Shown: positions 34,115-40,459 of the stretch, piece by piece
How positions within the stretch are numbered: position 1 is the stretch's first letter
Layout of the letters: each line of letters begins with the position of its first letter
NCBI GenBank assembly: GCA_003598175.1
Contig: QZKN01000020.1
Location: 1 to 40,459, forward strand
Source: Candidatus Omnitrophota bacterium
Lineage (GTDB): Bacteria > Hinthialibacterota > Hinthialibacteria > Hinthialibacterales > Hinthialibacteraceae
Direction: 5' to 3'
Length of the DNA: 40,459 nucleotides
Program-made: the position numbers and the translations under genes
Notes under the pieces: generated by a model
What the model was told of the DNA's origin: nothing
The model's input: only the letters and a program-made list of their open reading frames with translations
Database searches by the model: none

Positions 34115-35084
34115 AACTTCGTGCGACGACACCGGCGTGGCGGTCGTTGAGAACGGCCGCCGCGTCATATACAGCGAAATTTCTTCGCAGGTGGAACTGC
34201 ACCGCCCGTATGGTGGAGTCGTTCCCGAAATCGCTTCCCGCGCCCATATTGAAAATCTTCTTCCCTTGCTTTCCCGCTGTTTGGAAGAAACAAAACTATC
34301 CTTGTATGATTTTGACGCGGTGGCTGTCACGTACACTCCCGGCCTGGCCGGATGCCTGCTCGTCGGCGTTTCCTTTGCCAAGGCTCTTGCCTATTCGCTG
34401 AAAAAGCCGCTCGTGGGCGTCAATCATCTCGAAGCGCATATCTACACCATCGCATTGGACGCACAAGAAGAGCGGATTCCCCCTTTCCCACACTTATCCC
34501 TGCTGGTTTCCGGCGGCCATACCGCGCTGTATCGCGTCGATGGGTGGAATCAATTGAACCGCATCGGCGGCACGAAAGACGACGCGGCGGGCGAAGCGTT
34601 TGACAAAGTCGCCAAAGCGCTGCAGCTCGGTTTTCCCGGCGGCCCCATCATTCAAAAAAGGGCAGCCGACTTCGCCGGAGAATGGATCAACTTTCCCCGT
34701 CCGATGTTGCACGAAGGCTATGATTTCTCGTTCAGCGGTCTGAAAACCGCCGTCGTCAATTTTCTGCGCGAGCGCGAACTCGACGAAGAAGAAAAAACCC
34801 GTATCGCCGCCTCTTTCCAACGTGCGGCCATCGATGTGCTGGTCGCCAAGACACTGCGCGCCGCGGAGGATCACAGTCTGCATCACATCAGCCTCGTCGG
34901 CGGCGTATCCGCCAACCAGCCGTTACGCGAGGAATTGCTGCGAAGGGCGGAACAGAAGGGTTATACTGTCTATCTGCCGGAAAAACGTTTTTCCATGGAC
35001 AACGGCGCAATGGTTGCCGGCCTTGCCTATCACTATGTACAGGCCGGTAAAATTTCCGATCTCACTCTCAATGCCAGACCCTGA
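34095..35084 (+). CDS. tsaD: tRNA N6-adenosine threonylcarbamoyltransferase
   Basis: TsaD transfers the threonylcarbamoyl group to A37 of ANN-reading tRNAs with TsaB/TsaE, in the cytosol. The 329 residues show the ASKHA-fold start LGIETSCDDTGVAVV, PEIASRAHIENLLPLL, the metal ligands in NHLEAHIY (His111, His115), LLVSGGHTAL, and VGGVSANQPLREEL. The end (MDNGAMVAGLAYHY) is also typical. The start is TTG at 34095, overlapping ctpA by 20 bases, so translation is probably coupled. Length matches the family (about 330-340). Confidence 0.95.
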   Translation: MQILGIETSCDDTGVAVVENGRRVIYSEISSQVELHRPYGGVVPEIASRAHIENLLPLLSRCLEETKLSLYDFDAVAVTYTPGLAGCLLVGVSFAKALAYSLKKPLVGVNHLEAHIYTIALDAQEERIPPFPHLSLLVSGGHTALYRVDGWNQLNRIGGTKDDAAGEAFDKVAKALQLGFPGGPIIQKRAADFAGEWINFPRPMLHEGYDFSFSGLKTAVVNFLRERELDEEEKTRIAASFQRAAIDVLVAKTLRAAEDHSLHHISLVGGVSANQPLREELLRRAEQKGYTVYLPEKRFSMDNGAMVAGLAYHYVQAGKISDLTLNARP

Positions 35085-35268
35085 AAACGAGCCGTAAAAC
35101 GGAGGATTCCCAGAATTGTTTCCTCGCGGATAGACGATGAACCTCGATTAACTTTTTCAACTTCGGCCATACATTTTCATCATAGCCAGACTGATCCGAC
35201 AGCCACTCGTCCAGTAATTTTATAGCCTTTGCATTACGATTTTCTTGAAGTGATGGTATCGTGCTCAT
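35068..35268 (-). CDS. Small helical protein of unknown function (possible antitoxin-like)
   Basis: The 66-residue protein starts MSTIPSLQENRNAKAIKLLD and contains GYDENVWPKLKKLIEVHRLS and ARKQF. AGGGG lies about seven bases before the ATG. The order AIKLLDEWL then WPKLKKLI...RLS resembles small families scattered in cyanobacterial and planctomycete-like genomes, often near toxin genes; the function is unknown to me. Relatives I recall end soon after the RLSxRxxF motif, so the last dozen residues, which overlap the tsaD end by 17 bases, may come from a lost stop. No toxin gene is adjacent. Confidence 0.6.
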   Translation of the reverse strand: MSTIPSLQENRNAKAIKLLDEWLSDQSGYDENVWPKLKKLIEVHRLSARKQFWESSVLRLVFRVWH

Positions 35269-35538
35269 ATTAATTCCCCTTTCCTTTTGGGGTTCATAAT
35301 CGTGGATATAATTATATATCGTATTATTCCATGCTCAAGAGTGCATAGTTCTCAACATATGTAAATGTAAGTCCAAGAAAATCAATGTGTTACAACGATA
35401 AGAGCAGAAATCACCAACATATTGATTTTATTGCACTTAAGGAAGAACTTATAACTCTCGAGTTCCATGAAGATACCAGTAGTAATCGCGTTTGCCACAT
35501 CAGGTGATCCTATATACCGACAAAAGGATTGAATACCT

Positions 35539-36687
35539 ATGAAACCACGAAACATATGCGGAACAATCGTTTTCCTCATTGTCGCATTATTCCAACCCTT
35601 GTCCATCAGCGGTCAGGAAGAATTTTCAACAAAAATCCAGGCTATTCTCGATCAATCCGTCACGGAATATCATCTCCCCGGCATAGTCATGCTCGCGCGA
35701 AATGCGGAAGGGGAAACCTTTCTCGGCGCCAGCGGTTTTGCGGATTTGGAAACACAGACGCCGATGACTCCGCAACATCGCATTCGCATCGCCAGCATTT
35801 CCAAGACATTTGTCGCAACGGTTATTCTGCAATTGGTTGAGGAAGGCGCGCTGTCGCTGGATGAAACGATGGATCGGTGGCTGGACGCCTCGCTTGTGGA
35901 TGCGATTCCGAATGGACATGATGTGACTCTGCGGCAGTTATTGAGTCATACCAGCGGTATTTACGATTTCGAAGATTCCGCGTTCATTGAATTGTTGTTT
36001 GCCGACATGCAAAAGCCGTGGACGCCGCTGGAATTGATTCAACATGCGTTGGATCACGGCGAACCGTACTTCGAACCCGGCCAAGGTTATCAATATTCGA
36101 ACACGAATTATATTTTGCTCGGACTCATCATCGAAAAAGTCACCTCCTCGACGATGGAAGAACAAATCCGCACTCGCATTTTGAGTCCGTTACATCTCCA
36201 TCAAACGTTTTCCGGCGAAGAAGACTATCCGCTGGATGAGTGGAACGCGGCTAGTTATATGGTTCAAGAAGACGGTTCGCGAATGAAGATCGTCGATCTT
36301 CCGCTCAATTTCGAATGGGGACACGGGCATATGATTTCCACCGTGGAAGATCTCGCCGTTTTTTTCCAATCGCTGGTGGATGGCCGGCTTTTCCAGAATA
36401 GAAGCACGCTGGATGCGATGCTGACGATGACTCCGGAATCTGATTACAAATACGGATTAGGCATTATTCATGGTTCGTTAGGATATGGTCACACAGGTGG
36501 AACCTTTGCATTCGCAAGTTGTGCAACCTATCGACCGGAAGATGGGATGACATTGGTTTTTGCCGTGAACGATTTGAATTTATATTATGAGGACTCAGAA
36601 ATAGAATGGGGATATGTCTGGGCTACCCGACAGCTTCACTCGCTTTTGCTTCCCTCCGCAGTCGAAATGTGGTGTGAGTTGAAATAG
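35539..36687 (+). CDS. Secreted serine hydrolase, beta-lactamase class C / DD-peptidase fold
   Basis: The 382-residue protein has a signal peptide (about 1-25). SISK at 86-89 is the S-x-x-K nucleophile motif, YSN at 186-188 is the second motif, and HTGG near the C-terminus replaces KTG, as in many penicillin-binding-protein-like esterases. It could be a DD-peptidase, esterase or true beta-lactamase; the sequence does not decide. AAGGA precedes the ATG at a long spacing. It shares its fold with the tandem-domain gene downstream, so the two may come from an old duplication. Confidence 0.88.
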   Translation: MKPRNICGTIVFLIVALFQPLSISGQEEFSTKIQAILDQSVTEYHLPGIVMLARNAEGETFLGASGFADLETQTPMTPQHRIRIASISKTFVATVILQLVEEGALSLDETMDRWLDASLVDAIPNGHDVTLRQLLSHTSGIYDFEDSAFIELLFADMQKPWTPLELIQHALDHGEPYFEPGQGYQYSNTNYILLGLIIEKVTSSTMEEQIRTRILSPLHLHQTFSGEEDYPLDEWNAASYMVQEDGSRMKIVDLPLNFEWGHGHMISTVEDLAVFFQSLVDGRLFQNRSTLDAMLTMTPESDYKYGLGIIHGSLGYGHTGGTFAFASCATYRPEDGMTLVFAVNDLNLYYEDSEIEWGYVWATRQLHSLLLPSAVEMWCELK

Positions 36688-36771
36688 AGAAGGGAATTTT
36701 CAGCGCCTATAAAACTCAATAATAAGTTGGTCACAACGAAAGAGGTAAATATACAACGCTCATTTATGCGT

Positions 36772-36830
36772 GGGTAGAGCAAGCGTCCCCGCTTGCATGA
36801 ACGGCGCAGGCGAGGACGCCTGCTCTACCC
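36772..36830. repeat. Interspersed palindrome, GGGTAGAGCA type (clean copy)
   Basis: Two 25-base arms (36772-36796 and 36806-36830) pair with few mismatches around a nine-base loop; the ends are GGGTAGAGCA and TGCTCTACCC. It is the same element as 19204-19274. Here it lies directly before two GCGGACG palindromes, making a cluster of three elements in 120 bases. Confidence 0.8.
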
Positions 36831-36836
36831 AAAAAA

Positions 36837-36893
36837 ATGCGGACGGGACGTCCGCGCTCCCATAAGATGCGGACGGGACGTCCACGCTCCCCC
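36837..36893. repeat. Two tandem GCGGACGGGACGTCCGC palindromes
   Basis: Copy one pairs GCGGACG (36839-36845) with CGTCCGC (36849-36855). Copy two, 30 bases on, has GCGGACG (36869-36875) and CGTCCAC (36879-36885). Both keep the ATG before and GCTCC after, as at 9421-9445. Together with the preceding element they fill most of the 380-base gap before the next gene start. Confidence 0.8.
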
Positions 36894-37067
36894 ATTTTCA
36901 TATTAACATTACATCAGACCTCGGAATTGTATGGATGGATAAGCGAAGCGAAATTCACCTCATCTGGAAGCCAACTCATTCCATATCTCCCACCTTACAT
37001 AAACAGAACCATCGGTTACTATTATAGGAATATTAATCATTCCACGTTGCAAAGGAGATCAAAGTCC

Positions 37068-39794
37068 ATGATCCAATGTATAAAACTCGTATTGGGATTC
37101 TGCCTCATTGCCAACTTATGCGTTTTATGCCTGCCTGCGCAATCAGCGGCGCCGGAGAAATTCGCCTTGCAGGAAAAGTTTGTGTTTCCGATCCAGGAAA
37201 CGGCGCAGACAAAATCCGTTTCGCTGAAAGCGCCTTCCCCTTCCGAATTGCCGCAAATTTTAGCCGATTTCGAACAATACGCCGTCCAGGCCATGGCCGA
37301 TTGGGAAATTCCGGGGATGGCTTACGCCATCGTACAAAACGATGAGGTCATTTATGCCAAAGGATTCGGCGCGCGGGAGTTAGGAAAACCGGATCCAGTC
37401 ACCACGGATACGGTTTTCCCGATCGGTTCCGCGTCGAAAGCGTTTACTTCCCTGCTTATGGCCATGATGGTGGAAGAGGGACATTTTTCATGGAATGATC
37501 CCGTTATTTCGTTGCTGCCGGATTTTCGCATGTACGATCCCTGGGTCACACGCGAATTCCAGGTGCGGGATTTGATGAGCCAACATTCCGGAATGCCGGG
37601 GCATGCGGCTCTTATGGTACCCTTTTTCCATTTTGATCGCGATAGCATTCGATTTTTGGAACGATTCATCAAACCGGTCACCAGTTTTCGCGCGGATTTC
37701 GCCTATCAAAACACCTTGTTTCTGGACGCCGCCGCGCTGCTGGAGAAGGTATCCGGTAAAACCTGGGAACAATTATTGCAGGAACGGATTTTTACGCCGC
37801 TGGGGATGACAAGAACCACCGCGACGTGGGATGGTTTGCTCTCTTTTTCCAATCGAACTTTGGGTCATCGCTGGGTGAATGGCTGGACTTGGGGGGACAT
37901 CATTCCCGCTCAAGAAGACTGGCCTTACAATGATTGGGTGTATCATTATGGACCGGCCGGCAGCCTGGCCTGTTCCATTCTGGATTTGGCAAAATGGGCG
38001 CGTTTTCAACTGAACAAAGGGGAACTCGACGGCCTCCGCCTCATTGCCGAGGACAATCTCGAATACACGCATCGGCCTCATACAATTATGAACGCCCCGA
38101 TCTCGGGATCCCAAATGTATTATGCGCAGGGATGGTGTTATCAAACCTATGATCCGTATCCGATTGTTTGGCACAACGGCGGAACCTTGACGGGAACCTC
38201 GATGGTTTCTTACCTGCCCGAGGCCGGTCTGGGATTTGTTTCGGTGGCGAATCTGTTTGTTTGCACGATTGGAGATGCACTCCATTTGGCTTTTTACGAC
38301 CGCTATTTCAGAAAAGAGAATCCGCCGGATTGGTGTCGCTCGATGCTGGAGAGTCTTCGCCTCGACAGCGAAAGCCAGACGCCTCCCATTCGCCCACAAA
38401 ATCCCGCTCCTTCGCCAGATTTCCAATCCGTGACCGGCCATTACGCCAATTCTTTTTATGGAACGGTTTCCGTGCGCGGCAGCGAGAATGGGGATTCCCT
38501 GATTCTTTCCATCGGCCCTCAACAACAGCCGTTGCTCCTTACTCCGTGGGATGGAAATGTGTTTCTGACTTCTCTCCCCGAGTGTTTTGATTATGCGGAT
38601 TTCACCACGTTTCATCTCGGAGCGGATGGCGCGTCCCTTTCCATGAGCGTCGATCTTTTGAACACCGACGCCGGATTCGGCGAGTTCACGCGAGTGAAGG
38701 AAGTCGACGAGGAATTACCGTGGTTACCAAATACCACAGTCAGCCAATTGGACGCGTTGATTGAGAAACACATGCAGCAACTAAATATCCCCGGCGCTGT
38801 CGTCGGCGTCTGGACGGCGGATCAGGGAAAATATCTGGCGGCCAGAGGATTCGCCAATCTCGAAACCGGCGAAATGCGGACGCTCGAGGATCCGTTCCGC
38901 ATCGGCAGCATTACGAAAACGTTTACCGTGACCGTGGCGTTACAATTGATTCAGGAAGGATTGCTGGATTATACCACCCCGCTGTCTCAATTTTACCCCG
39001 ATTTCCCTAACGCTGAGATCATCACCATCCGTGATCTGATGCGCATGAAAGCCGGCATTCCCGAATACACGACCGACGAATTTTTAATGCATCTATTTTA
39101 TCATCTCCTGGATTCGTATCCGATCGACGCGCTTCTCGCTCCCCTTTACGAGCGGGTGGCTGAATTTGGATCGCCGGGAGAAAAAGTGAGTTACTGCAAT
39201 ACCAACATGATTCTTCTCGAATCCATCGTCGAGAAAGTGACGGGAAATTCATTGGCCGAAGAAATCGCAAAACGCATCACCGAGCCATTGGGATTACAGC
39301 AAACGTTCTATCCGACCGGCGTAACCTTCCCTGGCCGCACGAGAGGTTATGACGCTGATCCCGAAAGCGGACAATGGATCGATCATACCGAAATGTCGCC
39401 GGATTTCAGCGGCGGTTCCGGAGCGATGATCTCGAATCTTTATGATCTGAAAACATTTGCCAAAGCGCTTTATGAAGGAACGCTGCTTTCGCCGGAAACG
39501 CAAACGTCCCGATTGCAGGCCGAATCCTTCTTCGGCCAACCGGGATGGTTTCGATACGGCGAAGGGATCGTCGACTTGGCCGGTTTTTGGGGCCATAGCG
39601 GAAGCATCTTCGGTTTTCAAACCATTATGTGTTATTACCCGCCGAAAGATGCGACAATTGTCATCAGTTACAACACGGAAGAATTCGTGCAGCCTTTATT
39701 TCTTGAAATAACGGCGCTGCTCTTTCCCAATGACGTGCCCTGGGCGGTCACCGATCCGACGAATGTGGCCAATTGGCGGAAGTTCTCACAGTAA
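37068..39794 (+). CDS. Secreted tandem beta-lactamase-fold serine hydrolase
   Basis: The frame is open from 36837, but that part is translated repeat. The ATG at 37068, with AAGGAG upstream, starts a signal peptide (IKLVLGFCLIANLCVLCLP), giving 908 residues. Domain one spans about 62-430 with S-x-x-K as SASK (121-124) and an AYQN second motif. A DUF3471-like beta domain follows (VTGHYANSFYGTVSVRG). Domain two, from about 575, has SITK (614-617) and YCNTN, ending near GHSGSIFGF. Two catalytic units in one chain are unusual. Substrates may be peptidoglycan peptides, esters or D-amino compounds (inference). Confidence 0.88.
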   Translation: MIQCIKLVLGFCLIANLCVLCLPAQSAAPEKFALQEKFVFPIQETAQTKSVSLKAPSPSELPQILADFEQYAVQAMADWEIPGMAYAIVQNDEVIYAKGFGARELGKPDPVTTDTVFPIGSASKAFTSLLMAMMVEEGHFSWNDPVISLLPDFRMYDPWVTREFQVRDLMSQHSGMPGHAALMVPFFHFDRDSIRFLERFIKPVTSFRADFAYQNTLFLDAAALLEKVSGKTWEQLLQERIFTPLGMTRTTATWDGLLSFSNRTLGHRWVNGWTWGDIIPAQEDWPYNDWVYHYGPAGSLACSILDLAKWARFQLNKGELDGLRLIAEDNLEYTHRPHTIMNAPISGSQMYYAQGWCYQTYDPYPIVWHNGGTLTGTSMVSYLPEAGLGFVSVANLFVCTIGDALHLAFYDRYFRKENPPDWCRSMLESLRLDSESQTPPIRPQNPAPSPDFQSVTGHYANSFYGTVSVRGSENGDSLILSIGPQQQPLLLTPWDGNVFLTSLPECFDYADFTTFHLGADGASLSMSVDLLNTDAGFGEFTRVKEVDEELPWLPNTTVSQLDALIEKHMQQLNIPGAVVGVWTADQGKYLAARGFANLETGEMRTLEDPFRIGSITKTFTVTVALQLIQEGLLDYTTPLSQFYPDFPNAEIITIRDLMRMKAGIPEYTTDEFLMHLFYHLLDSYPIDALLAPLYERVAEFGSPGEKVSYCNTNMILLESIVEKVTGNSLAEEIAKRITEPLGLQQTFYPTGVTFPGRTRGYDADPESGQWIDHTEMSPDFSGGSGAMISNLYDLKTFAKALYEGTLLSPETQTSRLQAESFFGQPGWFRYGEGIVDLAGFWGHSGSIFGFQTIMCYYPPKDATIVISYNTEEFVQPLFLEITALLFPNDVPWAVTDPTNVANWRKFSQ

Positions 39795-39811
39795 ACAACA
39801 AAACGCAGATT

Positions 39812-39850
39812 TGTAGGGTGGGCTCAAACCGCGTAGCGTTTTAGCCCACC
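39812..39850. repeat. Interspersed palindrome, GGTGGGCT/AGCCCACC type
   Basis: GGTGGGCT (39817-39824) pairs with AGCCCACC (39843-39850), with AAAC and GTTT as an inner stem. GGTGGGCT recurs at about 39872-39880 as a half copy. It lies directly after the tandem hydrolase stop and may act as a structured 3' end. Confidence 0.65.
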
Positions 39851-40001
39851 ATTTTGCGACCAATGAAGGTTTCCGGTGGGCTCGGTTCAGCTTACCGATC
39901 AGATTTGCGATAATATTGGTGGAGTTCCTATGAGACCAGTCAAGAGAAAAACAGCAAAATCGTGAAAAAATTCATTTTTATACTAACAGGAGACTCCCAG
40001 G

Positions 40002-40021
40002 TTATTTACAGGTTATCCACA
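40002..40021 (+). promoter_or_regulatory. Two DnaA-box-like 9-mers (TTATTTACA, TTATCCACA)
   Basis: TTATTTACA (40002-40010) and the perfect consensus TTATCCACA (40013-40021) lie in the same orientation, 11 bases apart. The same two words recur at 40327-40335 and 40406-40414, bracketing the transposase remnant. They may be DnaA sites or part of the element's ends; no dnaA, dnaN or other origin gene is in view. Confidence 0.3.
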
Positions 40022-40060
40022 ACCTTTTCGTAAACGAATCTCTCTTGACTATAATAATTT

Positions 40061-40390
40061 TTATTTGATATAAAATACCATAGAAGTTAATTCTCGACAG
40101 TTTCGAGTGAAAATCTTTCTTCGGTGCGCATCCCAATGATGTCCATTCGATTGTCCACTTTGATCGATCACCGCTCCCGCGCCGGCATAGCGGGCCAGTT
40201 GAGCGTTGGTGTCGAATCGATCCAGGTTCTCGGCTTCGCCCAAAAAACATCCGGCGGTTCGCGGCCCAATGCCTTCTTGCTCAAGGAGCCATTTCCCAAT
40301 TGGCTTGTCAACCCCTGGCTGATAAGTTATCCACAGGCCAGGAATTTTCATAGCTTTGAGCCCACCCTGATATGGAACGACCTTCGTCAA
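40061..40390 (-). pseudogene. IS110-family transposase remnant (Transposase_20 region)
   Basis: The 109-codon frame reads EQEGIGPRTAGCFLGEAENL and FDTNAQLARYAGAGAVIDQS, then GQSNGHH. This is the C-terminal helix-hairpin and Transposase_20 region of IS110/IS1111 transposases (GIGPxTA, LAxYAG, QSGxSN). The N-terminal DEDD catalytic half is absent and the C-terminus degenerates after GQSN (HWDAHRRKIF), so only a fragment is left. It is not a functional gene. IS110-type elements carry non-coding ends; none is recognisable here with certainty. Confidence 0.7.
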
Positions 40391-40459
40391 GGGGTAGAAA
40401 CTTAATTATTTACATTTTTTCTTCTCCCATCATTATTCCTTCATCAAGAAAGATAGAAG

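Noticed and set aside
36837..37067. N-terminal extension of the tandem hydrolase to the first ATG of the frame
   Set aside because: The extension translates palindromic repeats (MRTGRPRS twice); a signal peptide and AAGGAG mark the start at 37068.

Overview
The window looks like a chromosome fragment from an uncultured, Gram-negative-type environmental bacterium. It carries a Tat-exported formylglycine-type sulfatase, an ECF sigma factor with a FecR-like partner, an FtsX/EnvC/C-terminal-protease cell-division cluster, and large secreted proteins with cohesin-like, dockerin, seven-bladed-propeller and Ig-like modules. Many short palindromes lie between genes. This mix is common in the Poribacteria/PVC/Omnitrophota-like part of the tree, but there is no rRNA or ribosomal protein marker here, so placement is inference only.

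Layout. 1-1.1 kb: a GalT-type uridylyltransferase. 1.4-9.3 kb, all minus strand: an extracellular-protein locus. It holds a secreted cohesin-like protein with four ~125-residue repeats, then one very large protein (seven propeller blades, a cell-wall-type beta domain, a cohesin-like domain, six 110-residue Ig/cadherin-like repeats, a dockerin and a second cohesin-like domain). A frameshift near 6770 cuts the large protein in two, and a decayed N-terminal fragment of a related gene sits upstream. 9.9-12.4 kb: homoserine dehydrogenase followed by an ApgM-family protein that is probably the homoserine kinase, so a threonine-pathway operon. 12.5-14.6 kb: a decaying patch with a frameshifted gene remnant, a Phd/VapC-type toxin-antitoxin pair whose toxin has an in-frame stop, and a MazF-type pair flanked by direct repeats. 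14.75-19.0 kb, minus strand: an operon of ECF sigma factor, FecR-like protein and a membrane-anchored protein with about eight Cna-B/carboxypeptidase-regulatory-type domains. The FecR domain appears to be divided between the last two genes.

19.6-23.3 kb, plus strand: a hybrid histidine kinase (PAS-PAS-HisKA-HATPase-REC-REC-HPt) coupled to a REC-GGDEF diguanylate cyclase. 23.3-28.4 kb, minus strand: three exported proteins (a sulfatase, a CocE/NonD-type hydrolase and a laminin-B-domain protein). 28.9-29.6 kb: a broken Spy/CpxP-like gene. 29.6-30.2 kb: an unrecognised cytosolic protein. 30.4-35.1 kb, plus strand: a good sigma-70-type promoter followed by ftsX, an EnvC-like degenerate M23 protein, an S41 protease and tsaD. 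35.1-39.8 kb: a small helical protein and two secreted beta-lactamase-fold serine hydrolases, the second with two tandem domains. The end holds an IS110-type transposase remnant amid TTATCCACA-like boxes.

Two themes run through the window. One is an investment in modular secreted proteins with cohesin/dockerin-type adhesion modules. The other is ongoing decay: at least five genes or remnants carry visible frameshifts or nonsense codons, and five kinds of short palindrome are scattered between them, one inside a broken gene. Some of the frameshifts could be assembly or sequencing errors and need read-level checking.
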